A stretch of DNA of 64,000 nucleotides from Bisporella sp. PMI_857 (Eukaryota > Ascomycota > Leotiomycetes > Helotiales > Helotiaceae): assembly GCA_021307315.1 (NCBI GenBank), contig JAJSPD010000005.1, forward strand, positions 806,001 through 870,000, read 5' to 3'. The notes beneath the pieces are model-generated. The model was not told the DNA's origin. It saw only the letters and a list, made by a program, of their open reading frames with translations, and did not search any database. Below are positions 1 to 11,000 of the stretch, piece by piece. How positions within the stretch are numbered: position 1 is the stretch's first letter; every line of letters begins with the position of its first letter. A program made the translations under genes and the position numbers.

Positions 1-509
1 TGGAGGCACGGCGTGGGTGGATATCTCTGCCTTATAAATATTGACACGAAAAGATGGTATCGAACATGAATGTCTTCCATAACTGGGCAGGTCTACCGGA
101 CAAACACGTCTGGGCGGAAGGGTTATGTTGGAGAGCTTTCGGCTATATCGCCAAGGATGGAAAACACTTACATAGACTTCTTGAGCTTTCACTAGAGGCA
201 GTATATGCATAACGTTGTTTAAATGAACCATAATTTCCTTTTTATTATCCTCCGATTGCTTGAAAGCTTGCGGACATATTATGCATGAAGTGTTAGAGAT
301 AGAAATGGATCTGTAGTAAACAGTAGGCGTTGTCCACAAATGCCTTGCTTCCTATTCCTTTCTCTTTGAGAGGCGTAAATTTTATTTGGCATCTTTGACA
401 AAATTCCTGCCCTGTATGAATACTACTAGATGGCTAGCCGTAGGCTGCATAGTATAGCTCTTGCGTTAAGTACTCTATTTCTCTCATCTCCATTCGGGCC
501 ATAACTTTC
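1..509. other. Intergenic, downstream of chitinase
   Basis: This stretch follows the 3' end of the minus-strand chitinase. It is AT-rich and I see no convincing coding frame, RNA gene or repeat in it. The chitinase terminator and 3' UTR should lie in the last few hundred bases. Confidence 0.5.
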
Positions 510-1793
510 CTATGTCATGGCTTGGAAGATTTCTTGTTCGCCAAACGCCTGATATCCAGCCTTTAGGATTTTCTCTTCCCATCTAAGGGCGTTGTCCAAG
601 GCTCTTAGATGATTCCAGGCTGGTGCATCCTCACCCAGTCCCCATGCAAACGCGCCACCAAGACCTTTCCGCTCCTTGACGAAGGGAACTTTTCTTTGAA
701 TAGCATATTCATCATCCCAACTCCAGAAAATGTTCTCCTTCGCATCCCAGTAATAAGTTCCTCCACCTTCTTCATCGTACTGAGGGTCAGCCATTGCCTT
801 ATTAAATGATTCTTCCAATTTTATTGGGACTTCATCATGCCAGGAAAAAGCGGCGGCTCGGCTCAGGTCTGCTCCAGTAACTGGGTCTTCCATCAATAAT
901 GTTTTACAACCAACAGGATGTGCTTGGCATCCGCCTTCCGGATCTGTCTTGTACCACTTCACATAAAAGCCGAACCCAAGATTAACTTTTTCTGGTGGAA
1001 CTCCGTTTGTTAGATATGCATTGATTCCGTCTAATGATACTTTGGCACCGCTGTGGTGTTTGGTGATATTATCTCTGCGATTCATGAGGTCATAGGTCAT
1101 AATGTTCCAAAAGTCCAACGACTTATCTATCTCAGGGACTGTTTTCATAGTAAACGCCAACATATCTCTTCGAAGGCCGGGAACTGCTGCAGAAATGAGT
1201 TTGTCTGGGCCAAGTACCGAGCGAATTTCTGAAAGAAGCTTCGGATAGGCATCGATTTCCCATGCTTTCTCGGAGTTTGGAATTTGCTTGTAGTCTTCTC
1301 CGTTTCCACTACATTCTATCAGCTGAAATACTCAATGAGATATGCTGCTTTCTTACCCTGGATATTCCCAATCAATGTCAACACCGTCGGCACCAGTAAA
1401 ATCAACCATTTGCTTCACATTCTGTGCAAATAATTTTCGACTCTCAGGTGTAGCAGCAGCTACTGAGAACCCTTTTGTGTCGCCCCAGCCACCAATTGCT
1501 ACTAGAATGGAAGTATTCTTCTCAAACCGTGTTCGCACTGTTTCTACAGTAGTGAAAAGAGGCCATTCTGCCCTATCTAGCTCATTGAAGATTGAAGACT
1601 GCATAAAAGCAAGTGCTACATGGGTAATACCTGAGACAAGCGCTTTCTCTGGAATGACATTATGTTGGCTAGATATATTTAGCATGATTCACTGAAGCTT
1701 TATGGCTTTATCGTACCCGGTAAGGTACATCAAGTAAGTTCCGTGTGATATCTGAGCCAATGCCGAAAATAAGATAAAGATCGATGGTAACAT
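510..1793 (-). CDS. GH18 family chitinase, secreted
   Basis: Endo-type chitinase that hydrolyses beta-1,4-GlcNAc bonds and is probably secreted. Three exons join cleanly: 1793-1717, 1668-1357 and 1308-510, giving 395 residues. Exon 1 encodes a hydrophobic signal peptide (MLPSIFILFSALAQISHG). The first intron is 48 nt, and skipping it restores the usual GH18 start strand (YLMYLTGQHNV). Exon 2 ends in the catalytic motif DGVDIDWEYPG, whose glutamate is the proton donor. Exon 3 carries the MTYDLMNRRDN strand and the late tryptophan motif (GGAFAWGLGED). No chitin-binding or LysM module is visible. The family assignment is firm. Whether the enzyme remodels the fungus's own wall, feeds on other fungi, or does both cannot be told from sequence. 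Confidence 0.93.
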
Positions 1794-2290
1794 TTTTGTT
1801 ATCATTGAAAGAATTAAGTAGACCAAGTGGAAAGATAGTCATGTAATGCCAGGGAGCCGTGTGTGGTGTAACGTGCTCCTCTCAAGTTTTGATTGATTGC
1901 GATTGACAATAGTCAGTTTGCACTTTATCAGGTGCAGAACTATGAATCGAATTCTTGATTGAGGTTCTCCAGGAACAGGATTCTCACAATATCAACAAGG
2001 TTAAAGTCGAGTTGAACTCATCGTAGAGTCGGAAGAGTACAAGATTCTATAGCTTGGAATCAAGATCAAGCACAATTCAGAGAGATTGTCGAAGCTTATG
2101 AGGCATTAGCATCTTAATTCGACATCCTAAAGACGCCTAGACTAATACAATTGATAATGGAAGGGTTGAGGTGGAAATGCCAAGTCATGTGAGAGCTTTC
2201 TCCAAACCCTTGTCGCCAACCGCGTAAAGTGTTTTCGTCGCGTCACGATTTCCTGGACGCGACCACAACCTCAAGAAGACTATAATCACC
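1794..2290. other. Divergent promoter region, chitinase / rfc4
   Basis: About 500 bp between two divergent genes. No coding frame is convincing. The side next to rfc4 holds an inverted pair of ACGCGA-type sites, listed separately. Confidence 0.5.
2237..2263 (+). promoter_or_regulatory. Inverted pair of MCB-like sites (GTCGCGTC / GACGCGAC)
   Basis: GTCGCGTC at 2237-2244 and its exact reverse complement GACGCGAC at 2256-2263 are separated by 11 bp and end 27 bp before the rfc4 ATG. Both contain ACGCGA, a variant of the MCB element bound by the MBF G1/S factor in yeasts, which controls replication genes. The palindrome is directly visible. MBF binding is inferred from the gene's role in replication. 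Confidence 0.45.
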
Positions 2291-3416
2291 ATGGCAATCA
2301 CCAAGGGAAAGGCAGAAGAGGTCGGTGAGTCTTCTATGACGGCTGCGAAGAAGGCGCTCAAGCCAAACTCAAATGGTATCTCGAATTATGAATTACCATG
2401 GGTCGAGAAATATCGACCCGTCTTTCTGGATGATATAGTGGGAAATACCGAGACGATTGAGCGACTGAAGATCATTGCGAAAGATGGAAATATGCCTCAT
2501 GTTATTATCTCCGGCATGCCGGGAATTGGAAAGACAACATCCGTGCTATGCCTGGCAAGGCAGCTACTAGGAGACAACTACAAGGAGGCAGTACTAGAGC
2601 TCAATGCAAGTGATGAGAGAGGTAAGTAGGAAATCATGGTATGGTCAGACACTTTTTGACGTTGTGAAAGGTATCGACGTTGTAAGGAATCGTATCAAGG
2701 GATTTGCTCAAAAGAAAGTCACTCTTCCACAAGGTCGGCAAAAGCTTGTAATTCTCGATGAAGCTGATAGCATGACTTCTGGCGCGCAACAGGCGCTTCG
2801 AAGAACCATGGAAATATATTCTGCGACCACTAGATTTGCATTTGCGTGCAATCAGTCAAATAAAATCATCGAGCCGCTCCAATCTCGCTGTGCCATACTT
2901 CGATATGCCCGTCTGACTGATGCGCAAGTGGTAAAAAGGTTACTTCAGATTATAGAGGCAGAGAAATGCGAGTACAGCGAGGATGGACTGGCTGCGTTAG
3001 TATTCAGTGCGGAGGGTGATATGCGGCAGGCGATTAACAATCTGCAATCTACATGGGCAGGATTCGGATTTGTGAGCGGAGATAATGTGTTCAAGGTCGT
3101 TGATTCACCCCATCCTATCAAAGTGCAAGCCATGCTGAAAGCATGCTATGAGGGCAATGTGGAAGCGGCTTTAGAGACGCTGAAGGAACTCTGGGATCTA
3201 GGCTACTCGAGCCATGATATTATCAGCACGATGTTCAGGGTGACAAAAACAATTCCCACACTGCCTGAACACTCGAAATTGGAATTTATCAAGGAGATCG
3301 GTTTCACACATATGAAAATTCTGGAAGGTGTGCAGACATTGCTGCAGCTCAGTGGGTGTGTGGCAAGACTATCGAAGATAAATATGAACCCGAAGAAGTT
3401 CATACCAAAGAAATAA
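2291..3416 (+). CDS. rfc4: Replication factor C subunit 4 (clamp-loader ATPase)
   Basis: Small subunit of the RFC clamp loader, which opens PCNA and loads it on primer-template junctions in the nucleus. Two exons (2291-2621 and 2671-3416) separated by a 49-nt intron give 358 residues. Visible motifs are Walker A ([10 protein letters not shown]), the sensor-type ELNASDERG box, Walker B (VILDEADSM), and the SRC motif ([11 protein letters not shown]) with the arginine finger. The C-terminal collar domain is complete. Residue-level similarity is to yeast Rfc4 / human RFC2 rather than to Rfc2, Rfc3 or Rfc5, for example the [14 protein letters not shown] and [14 protein letters not shown] stretches. 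The exon 1 frame reads past the donor for only a few codons, which supports the intron. Paired MCB-like sites lie just upstream. Confidence 0.96.
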
Positions 3417-3564
3417 TAAGGAAAAAAGGTTATGCATATGAGGCGTTAGGGGTGTATATGTACAGTTGCTGGCTAGCAGGCGCATAGCCAGTCTAGGTCG
3501 CAATGATAGCTAGTGTCTTTCCAATGGTGCTTTTAGGACCATCAATACATCATGATATTGTTTC

Positions 3565-4011
3565 TCAAGACTTTTTTGGCGGAGGTGTTTCTTCTGCGAA
3601 CTCTTGCTCATATCTCTCCCACACAGCTCGGTCTCGCATCAAACGTTTCTGCATTCGCACTTTCGCCTCGTATTCTCTTATCCTATGGTCAGCTTCAAGA
3701 CAAGCGCCCATTATCATTCCGGACATTTGGAGGAACCTAATATGATCAGCAATAGCGTGTTGCCGTAGGAGGTGCACATCAGCTCACTTACACCTTAAAC
3801 TGAAAAGTCAATCCACGATATATTGGAGAAATAGCATATCCAGCTCCTCCCAAAAGTGCAGCAACAGCACCCCACTGCCAATTATCAGACCATTATGTAT
3901 TAAGCCTTATGGAAGAAACCAGACCTTCGTAGCACCGACCAAAGCTCCTCTCCCAGCTTCCCAAGCTGCATCATTAGCCTCTTCACTCTTGAGACCGCCG
4001 GAAACATGCAT
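3565..4011 (-). CDS. Small conserved fungal membrane protein, function unknown
   Basis: Three exons (4011-3925, 3874-3792, 3736-3565) give a 113-residue protein. The second intron uses a strong GTAAGT donor, and the joined frame reads FQFKVFLQMSGM without interruption. An N-terminal amphipathic stretch (EEANDAAWEAGRGALVGATK) is followed by a glycine/alanine-rich hydrophobic segment (WGAVAALLGGAGYAIS), then a second moderately hydrophobic segment and a charged, arginine-rich C-terminal helix. The layout recalls small mitochondrial inner-membrane proteins of the HIG1/Rcf kind, but I do not see the diagnostic HIG1 motif and do not assign it there. It shares a promoter of only 166 bp with his3. 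Coding status is well supported by the splicing. Function is not known to me. Confidence 0.75.
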
Positions 4012-4177
4012 ATCTTCGTTGTCACTTCATTCCCATTTGTCGTTGCATGTCGAAGCACTCCTCCAGTTCAAAACGTCATGGAGCTTCAGACCCCGAAGAT
4101 TTGCCGAGAACTTTTTTCCAGATCCCAATCTTTAACATTCCCCCACCACCTGCCATTGAAACAGAACAATACTAAAA

Positions 4178-4998
4178 ATGGGAGACGCAAAACAAGAAAC
4201 TAGAGTACGCTCCGCAGCTCTCTCACGCGACACAAACGAAACAAAAATACAATTGGCGATCAATCTAGATGGCGGGGCGTTCCCAGCAAACACCGATAAG
4301 AGGTTATTAAGTGGAAATGATGGACATGCGAGCCAGAGCTCGAGTTCCCAGACTATTGCTATCAATTCGGGGATTGGGTTCTTGGACCATATGTTGCATG
4401 CACTGGCGAAGCATGCGGGGTGGAGTTTGGCGCTCAATTGTCAGGGAGATTTACACAGTACGTTACTTTGTACCTCATATTGGGATAGGTGGGAAGATGG
4501 GGAGGTGCATGGAGCTGATGAGGGGCAGTTGACGACCACCACACCGCGGAAGATGTCTGCATTGCGCTCGGCAGCGCGTTCAAAGACGCATTAGGCGTGC
4601 CGGTTGGCCTCGCACGATTTGGTTCCGCATACGCACCACTCGACGAAGCTCTCTCTCGTGCCGTAGTTGATTTAAGCAATCGCCCATATGCAGTGATTGA
4701 GCTAGGGCTGAAGAGGGAGAAGATTGGCGATCTAAGCTGTGAGATGATCCCACATTGTCTAGAGAGCTTTGCGCAGGCCGCGAGGATCACGCTACATGTT
4801 GATTGTTTGAGGGGATTCAATGATCACCATCGCGCAGAGAGCGCATTTAAGGCGTTGGCTGTTGCGATTAAGGCCGCAACGAGTAGGGTGGCTGGAAAGG
4901 AGGGAGAGGTATGTTGATTTCGTTCGAGTATATGTGTGTTCGGAGCGTACTGACTTTGGGCATAGATACCAAGCACGAAAGGCACGTTGAGTACTTGA
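4178..4998 (+). CDS. his3: Imidazoleglycerol-phosphate dehydratase
   Basis: Dehydrates imidazole glycerol phosphate to imidazole acetol phosphate, the sixth step of histidine synthesis. Exons 4178-4457, 4529-4908 and 4966-4998 give 230 residues. The two metal-binding HHxxE motifs are present: DDHHTAED just after the first intron and [10 protein letters not shown] in exon 2. GIGFLDHML and the [20 protein letters not shown] core are also intact. The last exon supplies only the family's typical end (IPSTKGTL plus two residues). Without the third exon the frame would stop early at VC, so the last intron is needed. The gene is divergent from a small membrane protein gene, and the 166-bp spacer has no clear TGACTC-type general-control site. 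Symbol follows S. cerevisiae HIS3. Confidence 0.95.
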
Positions 4999-5550
4999 TG
5001 ACTGTATTATAGTAAAACGTATTGGAACAAGTAAAAGCGTTCGCAGCAGTCTATATGTCCGAGGTGATTACTCTATTTTCCTGCATGCTACAATAGTTTC
5101 TCTTTAAGTGAAGTGCAACAACGCATGACTTGAGAAGCCAGTGCTCCGTGTACGATATTTCTGACTTTGAGCTAGTTTGGACAACTTAAAGTGCGTGCTA
5201 CCACATGTATCGTTCTATATCTATTTTGGAGCAAGCAAGTCCTCATAGATATATATTTGCAGAAGTCTGCATATTATTCTTTGCACTGTTTCTTTCACAG
5301 TAATGAAACGTATCAAAAATGAATTCATAATTCGAGTGAAGCAATCTCGATTATTTTCTGTTTTTAATATCTCCATCAACCATTATGTGTCATCCTCATT
5401 AATACCCAATATACCCCCAAAAATGCCTCAAAAAGTCGCTAAAACTCCTTACCAAAGCAATCCACTCATTTCTGTGCAAAACAATTAACCAATCGCTACC
5501 ATTTGTCTAATAACCCATTTCTTCCTCCATAGCAAATCCCAAGCAGGTAT
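4999..5550. other. Convergent intergenic region, his3 / cupin gene
   Basis: The 3' ends of two converging genes face each other here. The sequence is AT-rich. A short plus-strand open frame lies inside it but has no family resemblance and no supporting context. Nothing else was found. Confidence 0.45.
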
Positions 5551-6333
5551 TTAGTTCTTGTTGATCTTGCACTTAATCAAGCACTGCTCAACTCCGAGAG
5601 CGATGGACTCTGGGATGCGCTTCTTGAAAGCATCAACATCCTTGCCATCAATTGCCTGTCCGAAAGCGGCGGCAACAACTTCATCATCCATGCTGAAAAG
5701 CTCATCTGCGATCTGTCCTGCGCCAAAATCCTCAGAATTAAAGCTAGCCACGAAAGTAGCAGGCTTGCAGTCTGGATTGAATTGTGCATGCACGCTCCCC
5801 TGGTAGAACGGCGTCATCTGATAAGGACCAACCTCGTTTCGAATCACACGGCGGCCCGTCGACTTGTCCTTGCCATTGAACACACCATTCTCAGGCACCA
5901 TCTCGGTGATTAGCTTTCCCTCGGTGACAATCTGGAGCTCAGTTGCGCGAGGGTGTAGGTGTGGAGTGTTGAAGCCGCAAGGACCCAAGAAGCCGACTGC
6001 CATGCCGGATCCAGAGCCTACGAGGGCTGGGAAAGTCTTGCGGTTCGCGGCGAACACGTCGCCTCCCTTTCCAACATTGCCGCGTGGCTTGTTGAAGTCG
6101 AAGAGGAAGTCTTTGTTGTTGGGGAGTAGGGCGTAACGGTCGGCTGCCAGATCGGCTAGGAAGAGCTTTTGGGTGAGAAGGGGGTCTACCGGAGTCGCGG
6201 CCGCGGAGCTGGATGATACTGGGGGAGATGATGTGGTACTATTGGTTGCGCTGTCGCCGGAGGAGCCGCGTGTGGGTGCAGCGAGAGCGGAGGTGGCCAT
6301 GATGGCAGCAACGATTGTGGTTGTGAATTGCAT
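5551..6333 (-). CDS. Secreted spherulin/germin-like cupin protein
   Basis: A single uninterrupted exon of 260 residues. The N-terminus (MQFTTTIVAAIMATSALAAP) is a clear signal peptide, followed by a Ser/Thr-rich linker at about residues 22-48 and then one cupin beta-barrel. The germin box 1 metal-site motif is visible (GPCGFNTPHLHPRATE: two histidines and a glutamate), and box 2 includes the VHAQFNPDC stretch. This is the architecture of fungal and slime-mould spherulin-1-type proteins, usually extracellular and stress or development related. The enzymatic activity, if any (some germins are oxalate oxidases or superoxide dismutases), cannot be read from sequence. A TATA-like element lies about 170 bp upstream of the ATG. 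Confidence 0.9.
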   Translation of the reverse strand: MQFTTTIVAAIMATSALAAPTRGSSGDSATNSTTSSPPVSSSSAAATPVDPLLTQKLFLADLAADRYALLPNNKDFLFDFNKPRGNVGKGGDVFAANRKTFPALVGSGSGMAVGFLGPCGFNTPHLHPRATELQIVTEGKLITEMVPENGVFNGKDKSTGRRVIRNEVGPYQMTPFYQGSVHAQFNPDCKPATFVASFNSEDFGAGQIADELFSMDDEVVAAAFGQAIDGKDVDAFKKRIPESIALGVEQCLIKCKINKN

Positions 6334-6500
6334 TTTGATTATTTGATTAAGTAGATTGTTGGTCGAGGATATTCAAGCAATAGAATATAATAGATTGAAG
6401 ATAGGAACTAAGGCTCAAGGAAATGACTCTAGGAAAAGGTGTTTTTTTAGGTAGTTTAGTGTTTGATGGAGTTTTGAAATGGTGGGTGGGATGGTGAGGT

Positions 6501-6506
6501 TATATA
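6501..6506 (-). promoter_or_regulatory. TATA-like box of the cupin gene
   Basis: Read on the minus strand this is CTATATAACC, about 165-170 bp upstream of the cupin start codon. That leaves room for a 5' UTR of roughly 130 bp. Only the sequence and spacing support it. Confidence 0.35.
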
Positions 6507-8011
6507 GAGATAGATTTCCTTACCCAGTACTTGCGGATATGGCTCTCCAGGTGAGATTTTGGTGGTGTCCAACTTCTCAGTAAGATATTCTTGGTGTTGA
6601 TTTGTTTCTATTGGCGTTCTTTGGTAGTGCTGACTTGACATTGAAATGTTTTCTGGAAACACTAAGATCCGGGCAAGCCACACATTCGGCTATTTAGGGG
6701 TGCGGCCTGCGGGCTTCATTATTAAGCAAGCCTGACAAAAATAGACAAGCCACACATAGTTCATCTGTTCCCATTGGTGCTATCAAACAGCCGGGTCCAA
6801 TCAGATAGGCAGTTAGGAAGCTTAAATTATCCTTGCGAATATCATAACATCACCGCCCCACGCCGTTTTGCTCAGCCTTCCCGCAATCTTAAGATGAAAA
6901 ATAGACGCAATATACTACGGGAATGGCTGAAAGCTGGGATAGACGCCATAGCCGCATTACGTCTCACGGATACTCAGTTTCCGGATCAGACTATCGTAAT
7001 CAGGTAATCGTTAGTTTTGTTTACTAATAAGTCGAGCATGCTGTCTGGGAGCCTGTGGCGCATCAAAAGCTCTTGGATGAGCATACCATTCCAGCTCATG
7101 TGCACGAGATTTCCGAAAAGGGACATCTTTGATAACACGAGTCATTCAATAATATTTATTTAAGACTGAATCAAAAGTGCCCAAGCTCGGGAAAACTCAA
7201 AAAGAATTACCAATGATGCAGCAACTCGTACTAACAGGAAACATGAGATCAAATCAGCATTCAACTCAATTTCATGGTGTTGACACTAACAACTCAAAGA
7301 TAGCTGCATCCTCATCACCCGACCCTTTCTCTCCTCGCAGGATTCAGAACTCTGACAAATACCCAAAAAGCCCTACCAGGATATCGCCATCAACCTCCGC
7401 ACAGAAGTCATGAAACACATCTCTCAGGAGCCTGAGTAAGCTGATCATAACTCTGCCGCTGAGCAGAAAGATAACGTGCTGAGAGCAGCCGGGCGTTGCC
7501 GCGGCAAATGAGACGCGTAGACCGGATATCTGGAGTAAACTGGCCACGGGAATCCTGCTTAATGTTCATGGGGCTGTCGGTGAGAGTCTGATGCTTGATC
7601 TAGGTAAGGCGGCGCGGTTCAATGCGGTGAAGTCTGAAGACAGTCACATCCTGCCAAGCTGAGATGAGATGTTTTGATCGGAGCTGCACGCTTTAGCTAG
7701 TATGACTCTTTTCATACCACCATTAGGCTAAACCTCTAGACAAGTTGTCAGCTGAGATTTTTGCATTTGTCTTGTCGGGCTCCTTGTGTCTTAACGAGCA
7801 AGTGGTTTTGATGTCAATATAATTATTTGCTAGAATAGCATGCTCGATATGGCAATGCGATAGTTGTACTTCTGTTCAGTTGTAGAGCGATATCTTATTA
7901 TACAATTCTTAATATACAGCTCGATGCACCTTTTACCATTTAATAATTTTACATCCATAATTTACAGCCCAATCCCAGATATATTTATCTCAATGTTATA
8001 CAAGTAAAGCA
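6507..8011. other. Gene-poor spacer
   Basis: About 1.5 kb between the cupin promoter and the 3' end of the PET127 gene. The short open frames here show no family resemblance, signal peptide or plausible splicing. The segment 7780-8000 is strongly AT-rich and probably contains the PET127 3' UTR. I see no tRNA, LTR or terminal inverted repeats. Confidence 0.45.
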
Positions 8012-11000
8012 TCAAGAGCTGCCATACGACTCGTTTCTAGTTAGCTCATCATCCAAAAACACTTGTCCCGTCTTCGCTTCTTTCCGATCTTGCTTGTTTC
8101 TCCATTGTCTCCCTTGTTTGCTAAGCTCTCTTAGTCTTTCTACATATTTACCGGTCCATTTTGCATCTTCTTTCTTCATCTGATGAAGGGAATCATAACG
8201 TCGCCTCTTGCATGCATTATACAGCGTTCGTGCGCGGTCACCAGAAGCGATTTCTGTAAGGGAGTACTCGATGGTCCATTTTTTGGCCCCTCGCTCCAGA
8301 TCTTCGGGCCGTTCAACATACTCTCCATCCACAAGATTGCGAATAACTAAAATCATGGCGAGCAGAGGCTTTTCTGGTGATACAAGCGGGGCATCGGTGA
8401 CCGACTCCACTTCAGGCGATATATGATTCTTAGAAACTTCAATTCCCAACGAGCCCAGGCCAATGGAATCACTCGCCTCAGAATGAGCACTCTCAGCATT
8501 TGCCTCTGAGTTGACTTGGTCTGCTGGTGTCTGTTTGGCAATATCGTCCATTTCAAACTCGTTACCAACCTCTGTGGTATCTTGCACATCCAGTCCAATA
8601 TCTTCTTTCCCCTCGTCCAAATCGTCCACATCTATAGCATTATCTTCATCTACACCATCTTCCGCCACGTCATCCTCGACGACAGCCCCAGATTCTTCAC
8701 TATCTTGCTTTTCGGGTAGATCTTCGTCGAATGTAGGCGATTTAAGAAGCGACTCAATGCATTTCTCCTTTTCCTCTGGAGATAAGTCATCCCAATACTC
8801 GCTCTCTTCCAGCATGGTTTCAGCAATTGCTCTCATGTCTTGGATATCTATTTCATCCTTCTTCATACTGTCCTCAACCTTTTGTCGTAACTCTTGCCAT
8901 TCTGCATCCTTCTTCTCCTCCAGGGAATCCTCTGAATCAATCTCGGTTAGAGACAAAACCTCACGCTCGAATTTCTCTATCTTAGCACGGTTCGTACTCT
9001 GAATGCTTTCAATCTCATCATCCTCGAATGGCTCCGCGAAGATATACATGAAAGGGGAGTTGGCGACTCTTGTTTCATAATGCAGGCGGAGTGACTTTTG
9101 AGGGAACTTCTCTGTAGCTCGATCAAGTATCTTGTTCATTAAATCCAAGCTGAGTTTGAATTCGTTGTCACCAATAGTGGTGTCCTCGGTGCCGTGGAGC
9201 GCATAATCCATCTCGGGCAGACTAATATATTGAAATCCGAAGATACGTTCGATATTATGGAAAGCCACAAATATGCCATCCATGCGGCCCATCCTTACTT
9301 GGAGGGAATACTTCAAGAAAGCAGCTCTGATCATGTCATAATACTCTCTTTCAAATGATTGCCATTCTCCGTGTCGGCCCTTAATCTCATAACCCATCCC
9401 TTCTTTGTACTCTTCAACGTCCATACGAATCGATACGACAGCTCTCGTTTTGAGATCGAACATACCAGTGCCAGGAACTCGCGGATCATAAGCGTCAAGC
9501 TGAGATCTAAGTAGAAAGTCCCCCAAAGTGGAGTAATGGAAGGTTTCCGGATCATTACGATCTCCCTCCGTGAGCTGGCCGGAGTTCTCCTTTCGGTACT
9601 TCTCGAAGTGCTCTTTTGGAAGAGTTAGAAATTTCTCCAAAGATTTCCCCAGCAGGGCAAGGATATTTGACGTGTCGAATTCTTTGTCTGCGTCAATAGC
9701 ATAGACTCCATCCTTATATCGGAGGAAAATAGCAGATGGCCCCCGTTGAATGGAAGTGAAGCTGTGGTACTCAACCGGAAAATTCTGAGATAGCATGCCA
9801 GGATTAATTGGGCGCCATTGTGAGAGTAGGAAATGAAAATGCGCCAAAGCGGCACTCATACTTGACGTGGATCCCGTATATTTCTTCTTCTCTTCTTTCA
9901 CTATGCTCAGTAAAGTCGTATCCTTTGATGAAGTTATATATTGTTTTAGCGCATTAAAGTCAAAATCTTCGACAGGCATAGGCTTTTGCAAATAAGGATC
10001 AAAATTGAAAACACGGGATCGTGGATCTTGGAGATGATAGACACCGGGATTGAAGAGAACTCTCTCTAGTCCATGAGCCAATCTGGGAACTGGTGGTTGA
10101 GCCTTTTCGACAGGTGTCAATATTAGATCGTCAGGAGAGAGTGTTTGGATTGCATTCCCCCCATCTTTCTCCGCTTTTGACATTTCAATAGGGCCAGTTA
10201 CGACAGCCCTAGGAACCGAAGACGTTTTGAGTGGTGTTTGAACCCTGGTTTCCTTTGCCTTGAGTGGCTGTTGCTGACTTTGCATTGCATCCTTGAGGGT
10301 TCTGAAGAGTTTGCCTCCATGATTAATGCCATGCTGAACCGGATCAAGCGTCTTCGCCACAGAAGCCTTTAGTACGGTATCTCCAATCTTGACCGCAGAG
10401 CCAGTGCCACTCACAGATGGAGGCACTCCACCTCCAACTAGGCTGGCACGTAGCTTCCGTACTGCGCTCACCGTGTCCTTTGGCGACAAGTCCCCACTTT
10501 CAATAATCCTAACCAGATCATCCCTAGATGCATTTTCTATAGCTGTTTGAGGAGACCTCGAGCTTTGTGAAAGACTAGCCCTTAGCTGTCGGACTGCATT
10601 GACAGTGGCTGCAGGAGATAAAGTACCACTTTCGATCAGTTTGACCAAATCATGAGTTGTACGCTCTGGGGAGTTTGACGGCACCAATCCGGATTTATTA
10701 AGCTTCGACAACAAGTTGTAACCAAGGCCGCTGTAAGTCACGGAGTTGGATATATACTTTCTTATCTGCGGGGTTTTGATGGCCATCTCCTCGCTAGATG
10801 TTTTGGCCTCTATCTTCCCAGACTTCTTGGCTCCTTTTGTACGTGGCCTGGCCTTTTCCTTCGAAGGCTTTCCCTTCCCACCGTCAATTTTCAGCTTGGT
10901 AGACTTCGTGTTCTTAACACTCTTCCTTCCAGGACTTTCTGTCGCGGACTCTGTCTCGAGTGGAAGCTGTTTCTTCTTAGAAATTTTCTTTGCGTCATCC

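Noticed and set aside
8511..9002. A 163-codon Ser-rich frame on the plus strand
   Set aside because: Antisense shadow of the acidic C-terminal part of PET127 (Asp/Glu codons read as Ser/Phe).
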